A model generated the notes under the pieces. The model ran no database searches, had not been told where the DNA came from, and saw only the letters and a list, made by a program, of their open reading frames with translations. Of a stretch of 64,000 nucleotides of DNA, positions 17,768-26,225 are shown piece by piece. Location: the NCBI GenBank assembly GCA_964590135.1, contig CAZPVX010000022.1, positions 1 through 64,000 on the forward strand, in the 5' to 3' direction. This DNA comes from JBDHWI01 sp964590135 (GTDB lineage: Bacteria > Chloroflexota > Anaerolineae > J036 > Brachytrichaceae). Numbering within the stretch: position 1 is the stretch's first letter; each line of letters starts with the position of its first letter. Both the position numbers and the translations under genes were made by a program.

Positions 17768-18595
17768 ATGGAAAACAAGATCAACCTTAAAGCCATTGCC
17801 GGTGAGGTGATGCAGGTGGCCGGCGTGCAGGCGGTGGTGCTGGGCGGCTCGCGCGGGCGCGGCAACGCCAAACCCGATTCTGACTACGACATCGGCATCT
17901 ACTTCGATTCTGCCGATACGTTCGACATCGCCGCGCTCAATCGCCGCGCGCAAAAATGGGATGACGCGCAGCGCGAAAATCTCTGCACGCTCGTCGGCGG
18001 GTGGGGGCCGTGGGTCACCGGCGGCGGCTGGCTGGTGGTGAATGGTGAGCCCGTCGATTTCATCTATCGCGATCTGCCGCAGGTTGGGCGTGTGATCGAC
18101 GATTGCATCGCCGGCAAGATCGAGATTGGCTATCAGGCCGGCCACCCCTTCGGTTTCATGTCGTCCATTTACATGGGCGAAGTTGCGATGTGCAAAGTGC
18201 TGTGCGACCCGCTTGGCGCGCTGGCTACGCTGAAGAAGAAGACGCAGCCCTATCCGCCGGCGTTGAAGCGCGCCCTCACCCGCATGGCGTGGGAAGCGGG
18301 ATTCAGCCTGTCAATGTTGCCGAAGACGATTGCGCGTGATGATGGCGCCTATCTCGCCGGCCATGTCTTTCGCGCCATCATATGCATGACGCAGGCGTTG
18401 TTTGCGCTGAATGAGCAGTATTGCCTGAACGAGAAAGGCTCGGTGCAACTCGCGGCGACTTTCCCGCAATGCCCGCCGCGCTATGCCGAGCGCGTGAATG
18501 AGGCGATGGCGCTGCTTGGCACGCAGCCGGCACTCGCGCATGAGTGTCTCAGCCAGCTCAACACCGAAGTGCAGAAACTATTGGAACAGACTTAA
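17768..18595 (+). CDS. nucleotidyltransferase-domain protein
   Basis: A 275-residue protein. Residues 24-42 carry the polymerase-beta-type nucleotidyltransferase motif: GGSRGRG, then a DxD pair (Asp39 and Asp41 in SDYDIG). The remainder is helical and unassigned, with WGPWVTGGGWLVVNGEPVDFIYRD following the catalytic region. It resembles stand-alone nucleotidyltransferases of the aminoglycoside/MNT type, but the substrate is unknown. It is distinct from the kanamycin nucleotidyltransferase homologue at 42172. The start lies ten bases after TGTAAT, consistent with a short or absent leader. Confidence 0.78.
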   Translation: MENKINLKAIAGEVMQVAGVQAVVLGGSRGRGNAKPDSDYDIGIYFDSADTFDIAALNRRAQKWDDAQRENLCTLVGGWGPWVTGGGWLVVNGEPVDFIYRDLPQVGRVIDDCIAGKIEIGYQAGHPFGFMSSIYMGEVAMCKVLCDPLGALATLKKKTQPYPPALKRALTRMAWEAGFSLSMLPKTIARDDGAYLAGHVFRAIICMTQALFALNEQYCLNEKGSVQLAATFPQCPPRYAERVNEAMALLGTQPALAHECLSQLNTEVQKLLEQT

Positions 18596-18672
18596 CGCGG
18601 AGACGCAAAGAAGCAAAGGCGCTGAGAGCTTTTTTGAAGCTTTACGTCTCTGCACCTCAGCGTCTTTGCGTT
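18594..18672. repeat. imperfect inverted repeat between convergent genes
   Basis: The left arm (18594-18628, beginning AACGCGGAGACGCAAAG) and the right arm (18648-18672, ending CGTCTTTGCGTT) form an imperfect stem with a T-rich loop. It lies between two convergent stops and is of the common 'AACGCAAAGACGC' intergenic repeat type. It may terminate transcription on the plus strand, as six T residues occur in the loop. Confidence 0.5.
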
Positions 18673-18679
18673 GAAATTC

Positions 18680-18964
18680 TCACAGCAACGCCTGCGCGAT
18701 GGCCGCCCATTCTTCATCCAGTGAGACGCTGGCATGCGGCTTGCCGGCGCGGCGATACCAGTAGCCGGCGTTGTAGGCATCGCCTTCCTTGCGATGCAGA
18801 TATGCATGAACCCACGCGCCGATCGCATCGTCCTGTGCCTGCGCGTGTTCGTGCGCCTTGTGCCAGTCGCCCTTCGCGTCCCACCACAGCGCCTGCAGCG
18901 CATGACTCAGTGGCGCCGGCGGAACTGCCGCCTGCACCGATGTTTTGAAGGTGTCGAAGTCCAT
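18680..18964 (-). CDS. small conserved-looking hypothetical protein
   Basis: A 94-residue protein rich in Trp, His and Ala. It has LWWDAKGDWHKAHEHAQ at about residues 25-41 and WVHAYLHRKEGDAYNAGYWYRRAG at about 50-73. The pattern is helical and TPR-like. I chose ATG 18964 over an upstream start because GATAAT (18971-18976 on this strand) ends six bases before it, as seen for other genes here. I cannot assign a function. Confidence 0.7.
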   Translation of the reverse strand: MDFDTFKTSVQAAVPPAPLSHALQALWWDAKGDWHKAHEHAQAQDDAIGAWVHAYLHRKEGDAYNAGYWYRRAGKPHASVSLDEEWAAIAQALL

Positions 18965-18970
18965 GCCAGC

Positions 18971-18976
18971 ATTATC
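18971..18976 (-). promoter_or_regulatory. -10 box (leaderless type) for the gene starting at 18964
   Basis: GATAAT on the minus strand, six bases upstream of ATG 18964. No Shine-Dalgarno site is present between box and start. Confidence 0.45.
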
Positions 18977-19014
18977 GCCAAGCCGCCTTATCTCACCACT
19001 TTTTGCCCGCTCCC

Positions 19015-19020
19015 TATAAT
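19015..19020 (+). promoter_or_regulatory. -10 box of the MFS transporter gene
   Basis: TATAAT ends 11 bases before ATG 19032. Only about four bases of leader are expected, and there is no Shine-Dalgarno site. Confidence 0.55.
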
Positions 19021-19031
19021 CTGCCTCACCC

Positions 19032-20285
19032 ATGAACGCCCGTCTACCCGCCTTCGCCTCACGTGACTTCCGCATTTTCTGGACTGGTCAGTTCATCTCG
19101 CTTATCGGCACATGGATGCAGACCACCGTGCAAGCCTATCTGGCCTATCGCATTACTGGTCAGCCCATCTACCTCGGCATCATCGGCATGGCCGGCACGC
19201 TGCCTACGCTGCTGTTCACATTGCCGGGTGGCGTGTGGGTGGAGCGGCTGCACAAGCGCAACGCCGTCATCGTGTTGCAGGCAGTGATGATGGCGCAGGC
19301 GTTCATCCTTGCCGGCCTCACGCTTGCCGGCGCAGTCACCATCTGGCACATCGTGGTGCTGGCCTTCATCCTCGGCGCAGCCAACTCCATCGAGATCACC
19401 GCGCGGCAAGCCATGCTGATCGAAATTGTCGGCAAGGATGCGCTTCCGAATGCCATCGCGCTGCAATCAACCGCGTTTAATGTGGCGCGCGTGCTGGGGC
19501 CGGCGCTCTCCGCCCCGCTGCTGCTCATCTTCTCAAACAATGGCGAAGGATGGGCATTTTTCATCAATGGCCTGAGCTACTTCATAGTCATCATCGGCCT
19601 GTTCATGATCCATCCCAAGCCGCAGACCGAAGTGCAAGTGGGCATTGGGGGGACCAGCATGATCCATCAGTTTCGCGAGGGTCAGCGCTACATCCGCCAG
19701 ACCGGGCTGGTGCTGCTGGTGATTTTGATGGCAGCCGTGCCGGGGCTGCTGGCCTTTCCTGTCATTCAACAGGTGCCGGCCATCGCTAGTGATGTGCTGA
19801 GCCAGCCCGGCGACACTGATGCCATCGTGGCGGCGCGCAACAGCGCCATGCTCACCGCACAGGGCGCCGGCGCGCTGATCGCATCGCTCATGCTCACGCT
19901 GTTTGGCAACTTCTCACGCAAGGGGTTGTGGATGACCGCCGGCCAGTTTGCGTTTTCCCTCGCCCTGATCGGCATCGCGCTCTCGCACAACCTCTCCAGC
20001 ACCCTGCTGATGATGATGCTGTTTGGTTGGGGCACGGTGACTGCGCTGGCCAACAGCAACATGGTCATTCAGCTGGTCGTGCCAGATGCCCTGCGCGGTC
20101 GCGTCATCAGCACCTACCTGTGGGCGCTGCAGGGCATCGCGCCGTTTGGCAGTCTGTTGATCGGGACGATTGCGCAAGCCGCCGGCGTGCCGCTGGCCGC
20201 GCTGCTGGCCGGCACGGTCTGTTTGTCGTTCTACGCTGTCATGGTGCTGCGCGCGCCGACGGTGCGCAAGTTCAGCACGGCATGA
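19032..20285 (+). CDS. MFS transporter, EntS-like (MFS_3 family)
   Basis: A 417-residue integral membrane protein with about eleven to twelve transmembrane segments. The N-terminal FRIFWTGQFISLIGTWMQ is typical of the enterobactin-exporter-like MFS_3 group. The loop PGGVWVERLHKRNAVI near residues 65-80 matches the MFS motif between helices 2 and 3. It probably drives proton-coupled efflux of a small molecule, but the substrate is unknown. The gene stands alone; a palindromic element follows it. Initiation is likely leaderless. Confidence 0.88.
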   Translation: MNARLPAFASRDFRIFWTGQFISLIGTWMQTTVQAYLAYRITGQPIYLGIIGMAGTLPTLLFTLPGGVWVERLHKRNAVIVLQAVMMAQAFILAGLTLAGAVTIWHIVVLAFILGAANSIEITARQAMLIEIVGKDALPNAIALQSTAFNVARVLGPALSAPLLLIFSNNGEGWAFFINGLSYFIVIIGLFMIHPKPQTEVQVGIGGTSMIHQFREGQRYIRQTGLVLLVILMAAVPGLLAFPVIQQVPAIASDVLSQPGDTDAIVAARNSAMLTAQGAGALIASLMLTLFGNFSRKGLWMTAGQFAFSLALIGIALSHNLSSTLLMMMLFGWGTVTALANSNMVIQLVVPDALRGRVISTYLWALQGIAPFGSLLIGTIAQAAGVPLAALLAGTVCLSFYAVMVLRAPTVRKFSTA

Positions 20286-20600
20286 ATTTCACGCCTTGCC
20301 TGTGCAAGTTGATGTTTTGCAGGATCGTTCAATCATTTTGCAGAAATCTTCTATCTTTCACTGGACTTACGCACGATGACACAAACCCCACCCCCAACCC
20401 CTCCCCATTGGGGAGGGGTTGGGGGTGGGTTCAGCATCACAAATCGACGTTTTGCGTAAGTCCAGTTTCAATTTGCTTCATGCTTATACTGATGACATGG
20501 CCAGATAGCCGAAAGCCGGCTATACGGCGATCAGGAGCAATAACTGTGTCAATTTGCTCAAGGCATGAAGCGCCTCAAATATTTCAGGCGAGAACCACAA
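20286..20600. other. intergenic region with nested palindrome
   Basis: This 315-bp gap separates the MFS gene from the aldo/keto reductase gene. It is dominated by the nested inverted repeat at 20360-20466. The remainder (20467-20600) shows no ORF I trust and no strong promoter. Confidence 0.6.
20360..20466. repeat. nested inverted repeat with G-quadruplex-type core
   Basis: Outer arms ACTGGACTTACGCA (20360-20373) and TGCGTAAGTCCAGT (20453-20466) are perfect 14-base inverted copies. The core is a perfect 20-base-pair stem (20387-20406 with 20410-20429) and a loop of only three bases, ATT. The right core arm has four G-runs separated by A, TT and T, a canonical quadruplex pattern on the plus strand. 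It resembles a miniature mobile or REP-type element. Confidence 0.75.
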
Positions 20601-21461
20601 ATGTCAGCAATACCATCGGTCACATTGAATAACGGAGTGGTGATGCCCTTGTTGGGGTTCGGCGTCTTTCAAATAACTGACCTCGCAGAGTGCGAGCGCA
20701 GCGTCTTGGACGCCATCGAAACAGGCTATCGGTTGCTGGATACGGCTTCGTCTTACGGCAACGAAGAGGCTGTTGGCCGAGCCATCCAAAAGAGCGGTAT
20801 GGCACGAAATGAGCTTTTCATCACGACCAAGCTCTGGGTTCAGGATGCCAGTTACGAAGGCGCAAAGGCAGCTTTCCAGCGTTCATTGGACAAGTTGAAA
20901 CTGAACTACCTCGACTTATATCTGATTCACCAGCCCTACGGTGATGTATTCGGCGCATGGCGGGCGATGCAAGAGTTGTATCAGGCGGGTCGCATCAAGG
21001 CCATTGGCGTCAGTAACTTTCATCCAGACCGGCTCACGGACTTCATGATTCACAACGAGGTGTCGCCGGCGGTCAACCAGATTGAAACGCACCCCTTCCA
21101 TCAGCAAATTGAAACCCAGCAGTTCCTGCAGGAAAACAAAGTCCAGATTGAATCGTGGGGACCGTTTGCCGAAGGTCGAAACAACATCTTCCACAACGAT
21201 GTGCTGCTGTCCCTTTCAGAGAAACACGGCAAAAGCGTGGCGCAGGTGATTCTTCGTTGGTTGATGCAGCGCGGTGTGGTCGCAATTCCCAAATCAGTTC
21301 GCAAGGAACGCATGGTCGAAAACTTGAACATCTTCGACTTTGATCTGAGCGCTGATGACATGAAGGCGATTGCGACGTTGGACAACAAGCAGAGTGCTTT
21401 TTTCGACCACCGCGATCCGGTGATGGTGAAGATGTTGGGCACTCGAAAAATCCACGACTGA
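20601..21461 (+). CDS. aldo/keto reductase (2,5-diketo-D-gluconate reductase-like)
   Basis: A 286-residue NADPH-dependent reductase. The catalytic tetrad is visible: Asp47 and Tyr52 in DTASSYGNEEAVG, Lys77 in ITTKLW and His110 in YLIHQP. The C-terminal cofactor motif IPKSVRKERMVEN is also present. ATG 20601 gives the usual family start (SVTLNNGVVMPLLGFGVFQ); an upstream in-frame ATG lacks support. It reduces aldehydes or keto-sugars in the cytoplasm; the substrate is not evident. Codon use is slightly less GC-rich than in its neighbours, which may indicate transfer. Confidence 0.9.
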   Translation: MSAIPSVTLNNGVVMPLLGFGVFQITDLAECERSVLDAIETGYRLLDTASSYGNEEAVGRAIQKSGMARNELFITTKLWVQDASYEGAKAAFQRSLDKLKLNYLDLYLIHQPYGDVFGAWRAMQELYQAGRIKAIGVSNFHPDRLTDFMIHNEVSPAVNQIETHPFHQQIETQQFLQENKVQIESWGPFAEGRNNIFHNDVLLSLSEKHGKSVAQVILRWLMQRGVVAIPKSVRKERMVENLNIFDFDLSADDMKAIATLDNKQSAFFDHRDPVMVKMLGTRKIHD

Positions 21462-21503
21462 TGTGATCAGCACCCCCATCCAAAACCAAGCGATGGCACG
21501 TCC

Positions 21504-22568
21504 TCAGTAAATCGGTCGCGGGATGAAGACGAGAATGAAGACCAGGACGGAGGTCGCGATCAGCAGCAGATGAATGGATTTCAGCGTGACCGCTTCATTC
21601 AGTGACGGCGGGTGATTGCGGCCAAACAAAAACACCAGCACCACCCACAGAATCCATGCTTGCGAAATGAATGCCAGCGCCGCCATCAGTGCGATGGTGG
21701 CGTATGAGACGTATTTGGCGCGCTGGCCGAGCAGCGCGTACACCACATGTCCGCCATCCAATTGCCCCGCCGGCAGCAGATTGATGCCGGTGATGAGCAG
21801 GCCGATCCAGGCCGCAAAGCCGATGGGGTGCAGGTCAACCAGCGCGTCTGGCGAGCCGAAGCGGATGGCCGTCATCAGCAGCGTGAGCAGGGAATCGCCG
21901 AAGAAGATGACATTATCGGGGATGGGCGCGTTCATCTGCGCAGTGGAGAGTGCATAGCCCAGCGCGAGCAGCGGCACGGCGACGATGAAGCCGGCGATCG
22001 GGCCAGCCACCGCAATTTCCAGCAGCGTGCGACGATTTTCAAATGGCTCGCGCTGCACGATGACTGCGCCGAGCGTGCCGGCGATGCTGAGCGGGAAGGG
22101 CAGCGGAATGAAAAACGGCAGCGACGCTGGCGCCTTGCGCAGCCGGCCCACCAGATAGTGACCTCCCTCATGCGCCGTGAGAATGCCCATCAACGCGCTG
22201 CCGAACATCAGTCCATTTGCCAGATTGAAACTGGGGCTGAACAGCATTGCGCCAGTGAAGATGGTCGAGATCACCGTCGCGATGTAAAGGACAAGGTTGA
22301 TCTGCGGGTTGCCCGTCGCCTTTTGTGCGACGCCCGGCGTCATCACCACTTCATGCTGCTCGCCGTGCGGCCGCAGATATGGCGTATAGCCAAGCGCCTC
22401 CACGCGCCGGCGCATCGGCGGATACACCGTTTCTGGCGCGCCCTTCAATTGCCCACGCAGCGCCACCGCGCCGTTTTCAAGGAAGGTGTAGCTCTCGACG
22501 GCAAGCGCATCCTGCACTGCATTGCGCAACTGCGCAATCAGTTCGAGCCGATTCGAGGAAGCGATCAT
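21504..22568 (-). CDS. site-2 protease family (M50) membrane metalloprotease
   Basis: A 354-residue intramembrane zinc protease. The zinc motif is HEGGH (His133, Glu134, His137) and the third ligand is Asp271 in LLPAGQLDGGH. About seven hydrophobic segments surround them. A soluble N-terminal domain of about 85 residues precedes the first helix. There is no PDZ domain. Site-2 proteases cleave membrane-bound anti-sigma or regulatory proteins; the target here is unknown. It follows sufE by four bases and is probably co-transcribed. Confidence 0.88.
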   Translation of the reverse strand: MIASSNRLELIAQLRNAVQDALAVESYTFLENGAVALRGQLKGAPETVYPPMRRRVEALGYTPYLRPHGEQHEVVMTPGVAQKATGNPQINLVLYIATVISTIFTGAMLFSPSFNLANGLMFGSALMGILTAHEGGHYLVGRLRKAPASLPFFIPLPFPLSIAGTLGAVIVQREPFENRRTLLEIAVAGPIAGFIVAVPLLALGYALSTAQMNAPIPDNVIFFGDSLLTLLMTAIRFGSPDALVDLHPIGFAAWIGLLITGINLLPAGQLDGGHVVYALLGQRAKYVSYATIALMAALAFISQAWILWVVLVFLFGRNHPPSLNEAVTLKSIHLLLIATSVLVFILVFIPRPIY

Positions 22569-22572
22569 TCGA

Positions 22573-23040
22573 TTATGCCGGCTTGGCGTAGCGCTGCGCC
22601 AGCCTCTTCACCACCGATGCGATGCTGAGCAGTCCCTGCCCCTTGCCCATCGAAATGGTTTTGCCATAGAGCGTCGGCACCAACTCGTCGATCGGCATGG
22701 CCGCAATCTGATCTGCCGGCAGCCCGTTGATCGTTGAATCGAGGATGGCCGACAACGCGCGCGCTGACACGCCGAAAGGATTCTCGACGCCGAAGTAAAA
22801 CTTCATGCGTGGCGAGGGTGTGGTGGCCGGGTCGTCGAGCGGTTCGACGAAGACGTATGAATCCGATTCGCAGTGCGGCACTTGATTAGCAAGAGGATAC
22901 GGGCGCTTGGCGATGCGCTCAGGCACGCCGGTGAACTGATCGGAATACTCGATCAGCATCTGGTTTCGATCAGCCGGATTCTGCTCGAAGATCTCCAGCA
23001 CGTCGCGCAACGCTTCCGGATAGCGTGAGAAGTCAGTCAT
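22573..23040 (-). CDS. SufE family protein (sulfur acceptor for Fe-S cluster assembly)
   Basis: A 155-residue protein. The sulfur-accepting cysteine is probably Cys57 in QVPHCESDSYVF, in the position of the SufE catalytic loop. SufE takes persulfide from SufS and passes it to the SufBCD scaffold. The C-terminal half (GLPADQIAAMPIDELVPTLYG) matches the family helix. A TATCGT box ends six bases before the ATG, again suggesting a leaderless transcript. No other suf genes are nearby. Confidence 0.85.
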   Translation of the reverse strand: MTDFSRYPEALRDVLEIFEQNPADRNQMLIEYSDQFTGVPERIAKRPYPLANQVPHCESDSYVFVEPLDDPATTPSPRMKFYFGVENPFGVSARALSAILDSTINGLPADQIAAMPIDELVPTLYGKTISMGKGQGLLSIASVVKRLAQRYAKPA

Positions 23041-23115
23041 GGCGCAACGATAGCACAGCGAAACTGGCCGGCTAGCCAGCGACAGTGCGCCTTCGCTGCG
23101 CTACAATGCCGGCGC

Positions 23116-23475
23116 ATGAGGCGCATTGACCTGATGACGTTGCGGCGCGACATTTTGATGGGGCCGATTGGCATGGGCATCTCCATGATGTCGGCCTACG
23201 TCTTCTTCCTTGCGCTGTTTACGCGCCATTGGGTGCTGGCGCTGTGCGAAGATGGCCGGCAATTCATCGCTGCGCAGCACATCGAGTTGCATCTTGAGTT
23301 GAACTTGCAGCCGGCGCCGATGGTGCTGTTTTGCCACGAGCATCTCGGCAATACCCATCTGTCGACTGCATTCCTCACCCCCGACTCCACGCAGGTCGAC
23401 CGCGTCATCACCTGGGCGCCGTGCTCGATGAAGAGTGCCTGGCCCGGCCCGGCATCTGTCTCGCGCGCGCCGTGA
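23116..23475 (+). CDS. hypothetical small membrane-anchored protein
   Basis: A 119-residue frame with natural GC-rich codon use and one hydrophobic segment at about residues 15-36. The rest is unassigned. TACAAT (23102-23107) ends eight bases before the ATG, matching the promoter style of other genes here. It fills the gap between sufE and fabF. A competing minus-strand frame looks like a shadow. No family is recognised, and the C-terminus (after about residue 95) is of low quality, so the gene may be degraded. Confidence 0.4.
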   Translation: MRRIDLMTLRRDILMGPIGMGISMMSAYVFFLALFTRHWVLALCEDGRQFIAAQHIELHLELNLQPAPMVLFCHEHLGNTHLSTAFLTPDSTQVDRVITWAPCSMKSAWPGPASVSRAP

Positions 23476-23617
23476 CCCGCTTCGCAACTTTGCTGCTTGC
23501 AGGGTGTTTTGCCCTGCATATCGCCTGTTTGCATTGCCCAATTTTTTGATGCTGCCTTGAATGTGCCGAGCGCCGGCAGGCCGCATCTCCATTTAGCAGA
23601 ACCTTGCGGAGCCAACC

Positions 23618-24868
23618 GTGTCAAACAATCACTCATCACACCGTGTCGTCATCACCGGCATGGGCGCAGTCACCCCACTCGGACATTCGGTTCAGGAAAC
23701 CTGGGGTGCTCTGGTCGCCGGCAAGTCCGGCGTCGGCCAGATCACACTTTTTGATCATTCACAACTCAGCGTTCACATCGCAGCCGAGGTGAAGAACTGG
23801 GATGCCACCGCGCATTTCGGAGCAAAAGATGCCCGCCGGCTCGACCGCGTTTCACAATTTGCGCTGGTTGCTGCCAGGCAGGCGCTTGAAGACTCGCAAC
23901 TTGTCGTCAACGACGATAACACCTTTGACGTCGGCGTCATCATCGGCAGCGGCATCGGCGGCGTCACCACGCTGTTGAACGAGCATCAGGTCATGCTGAC
24001 GAAGGGTGCAAGCCGCATCAGCCCCTTCACCGTGCCAATGATGTTGCCCGACACTGCCACCGGCCAGATTGCGATTCATTTCGGCATTCGCGGCCCGAAC
24101 ATGTGCATCGTCACAGCCTGCGCCAGCGGCGTGAATGCCATCGGTGAGGCGAGCGAGCTGATCCGCAGCGGGCGGGCGGTGGCCGCAGTCACCGGCGGCT
24201 GCGAGGCGCCGATCAACGGCTTCTCGATGTCGGCCTTTCACAACATGGGCGCGCTGTCGATGTTGCAGGATGAGCCACAGCGCGCCAGCCGCCCCTTCGA
24301 CAAGACGCGCGCCGGCTTCGTTACCGGCGAGGGCGCGGCCATGCTGGTGCTGGAATCGCTCGAACATGCCCAGGCCCGCGGCGCGCGCATCTATGCCGAG
24401 ATCACCGGCTATGGCTGCACCGACGACGCGTTCCACATCACCGCGCCGGATGTGAAGGGGCCGGCGATGGCGATGCGCAAGGCGCTGCGGCAGGCCGGCC
24501 TCGCGCCCAGCCAGATCGACTACATCAACGCGCACGGCACCAGCACGCAGCTCAATGACGTGAACGAAACGCGCGCCATCAAAGAGGTGTTTGGCGAGGG
24601 AGCCTACGATGTAAACGTCAGCTCCACCAAGTCGATGACGGCGCACGCCTTCGGCGCGATTGGCGCAATTGAGACCGTGGTCTGCGTGAAATCGGTCAAC
24701 GAGGACATCATCCCGCCGACGATCAACTACGAGCACCCCGACCCTGATTGCGACCTGAACTACACGCCGAATGTGGCTGTGAAGCGAAGCGTGGCGCGCG
24801 CCATGTGCAATTCATTCGGCTTTGGCGGCCACAATGGCTGCCTGATTGTTTCGGAATTTAAGAATTGA
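23618..24868 (+). CDS. fabF: beta-ketoacyl-[acyl-carrier-protein] synthase II
   Basis: A 416-residue condensing enzyme that elongates acyl-ACP with malonyl-ACP. The Cys-His-His triad is Cys168 (TACASG), His306 (NAHGTSTQLND) and His343 (KSMTAHAFGAIG). The start is GTG 23618 with GCGGAG about eight bases upstream. The length is normal for the family. A hairpin and then fabH follow on the same strand, so the pair forms a fatty acid synthesis unit without fabD, fabG or acpP nearby. Confidence 0.93.
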   Translation: MSNNHSSHRVVITGMGAVTPLGHSVQETWGALVAGKSGVGQITLFDHSQLSVHIAAEVKNWDATAHFGAKDARRLDRVSQFALVAARQALEDSQLVVNDDNTFDVGVIIGSGIGGVTTLLNEHQVMLTKGASRISPFTVPMMLPDTATGQIAIHFGIRGPNMCIVTACASGVNAIGEASELIRSGRAVAAVTGGCEAPINGFSMSAFHNMGALSMLQDEPQRASRPFDKTRAGFVTGEGAAMLVLESLEHAQARGARIYAEITGYGCTDDAFHITAPDVKGPAMAMRKALRQAGLAPSQIDYINAHGTSTQLNDVNETRAIKEVFGEGAYDVNVSSTKSMTAHAFGAIGAIETVVCVKSVNEDIIPPTINYEHPDPDCDLNYTPNVAVKRSVARAMCNSFGFGGHNGCLIVSEFKN

Positions 24869-24881
24869 GTGTTTGCGCAAG

Positions 24882-24918
24882 GCCGGCAGGTTGAAGTGAA
24901 GGATGGAAACCTGCCGGC
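24882..24918 (+). repeat. hairpin between fabF and fabH
   Basis: GCCGGCAGGTT (24882-24892) pairs exactly with AACCTGCCGGC (24908-24918) across 15 bases. No T-run follows, so it is more likely an RNA-processing or attenuation structure than a terminator. Confidence 0.45.
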
Positions 24919-24944
24919 TTGAAGGCGCATACGACGAATCTGGC

Positions 24945-26162
24945 ATGAAATACGCTCATATCACGGGTTGGGGCAAGTTTGCGCCGCAGCGCGTCATGAC
25001 CAATGACGATCTGACAAAGCTGGTCGATACGTCGGATGAATGGATCCGCAAGATGACCGGCATTGGGCAGCGCCGCATCGCCGGCCCGCAAGACAGCACA
25101 GCCAGCATGTCGATCAACGCGGCGGTGGCTGCGCTGGATATGGCCGGCGTCATTCCAGCACAGCTTGACCTGATCATCGTTGCGACGATCACGCCGGAGC
25201 ATTGCTTCCCCTCGACCGCCTCGCTGGTGCAGGACGCGCTTGGCGCGGACAAGGCCGGCGCGTTCGATCTGGGCGCGGCGTGCAGCGGCTTTGTGTATGG
25301 CTTGGGCATGGGCAGCGATGCAATCAAGGCCGGCAGCGCGAACACCGTGCTGGTGATTGGCGCAGAGACGCTCTCGCGCATCGTGAACTGGCAGGATCGC
25401 AACACCTGCGTGCTGTTTGGCGACGGCGCCGGCGCAGTGGTCTTGCAGAGCAGCGATCAGCCGGGCGGCGTGCTGACCACGCTGCTGCGCTCAGACGGCA
25501 GTGGCGGCGATTTGTTGATTGTTCCGGCCGGCGGCAGCAAGTTGCCCATCACGCCCGACTTGCTTGCCACAAATCAACACTGCCTGCGCATGAATGGCCG
25601 TGAGGTCTTTCGTTTTGCCACGCGAGTGATGGATCGCGCCACGCGCGAGGTTTTGCATAAAGCCGGCTGGACGCTGGATGATGTTGACATCATCGTGCCG
25701 CATCAGGCCAATATGCGCATCATCGAGTCGGCTGCCAAGTCACTCGGCATGCCAATGGAAAAGTTCTTCACGAACATCGAGTTCTATGGCAACACCAGTG
25801 GCGCGTCGATCCCGATCGCGCTGGCTGAAGCCGCCGATGCAGGTCGGCTGCGCCCCAATGACCGCACGGTGCTGGTCGGTTTCGGCGCAGGATTGACCTG
25901 GGCGGCAGCGGCGGTGCAATGGAGCCAGCCGCGGCCACCGAGCCGCTCGCACAAGACGCTCAGCCGCATTGGCTATGGAGTCGCTGGTGTGCGCTCGCGC
26001 GCGCGCAAGCTGCTGCGACGGGTGGAAGATCGCATGTTTGGGCCGGCGGATGCGCCCGTGAAGTCGCCGCCGGCGCGCGAAGCACAGCCGCGCAACGGCA
26101 GACACGCGCCTGAGAAGCCGGCGGCGACCGCCGCAAGCCGAGGAGAAGACCGAGCAGAATAA
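24945..26162 (+). CDS. fabH: beta-ketoacyl-[acyl-carrier-protein] synthase III with C-terminal extension
   Basis: Starts fatty acid chains by condensing acyl-CoA with malonyl-ACP. Catalytic residues are Cys113 (AACSGFVYG), His253 (PHQANMR) and Asn283 (YGNTSGAS). The ATG at 24945 gives the standard start (YAHITGWGKFAPQRVMTNDDL). The catalytic domain ends near residue 327. The total length of 405 is about 75 more than usual: an Arg/Pro/Ala-rich basic tail (SRARKLLRRVED, KSPPAREAQPRN) is added. The tail looks disordered and its role is unknown. Confidence 0.92.
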   Translation: MKYAHITGWGKFAPQRVMTNDDLTKLVDTSDEWIRKMTGIGQRRIAGPQDSTASMSINAAVAALDMAGVIPAQLDLIIVATITPEHCFPSTASLVQDALGADKAGAFDLGAACSGFVYGLGMGSDAIKAGSANTVLVIGAETLSRIVNWQDRNTCVLFGDGAGAVVLQSSDQPGGVLTTLLRSDGSGGDLLIVPAGGSKLPITPDLLATNQHCLRMNGREVFRFATRVMDRATREVLHKAGWTLDDVDIIVPHQANMRIIESAAKSLGMPMEKFFTNIEFYGNTSGASIPIALAEAADAGRLRPNDRTVLVGFGAGLTWAAAAVQWSQPRPPSRSHKTLSRIGYGVAGVRSRARKLLRRVEDRMFGPADAPVKSPPAREAQPRNGRHAPEKPAATAASRGEDRAE

Positions 26163-26202
26163 AAAGCGACGCACCCTGAATTGTTGAAGGGTGCGTCGCT
26201 TT
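26163..26202. terminator. bidirectional Rho-independent terminator
   Basis: AAAGCGACGCACCCT (26163-26177) pairs exactly with AGGGTGCGTCGCTTT (26188-26202) across ten bases. A-runs and T-runs flank the stem. It directly follows the fabH stop and also faces the end of the convergent multicopper oxidase gene. Confidence 0.85.
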
Positions 26203-26225
26203 CATTGCTGTGATGCAGGCGCGAT

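Noticed and set aside
23101..23592. Minus-strand 163-codon frame between sufE and fabF
   Set aside because: Translation is Arg/Gln/His-rich, like a shadow. The plus-strand frame at 23116 has better codon use and a -10 box.
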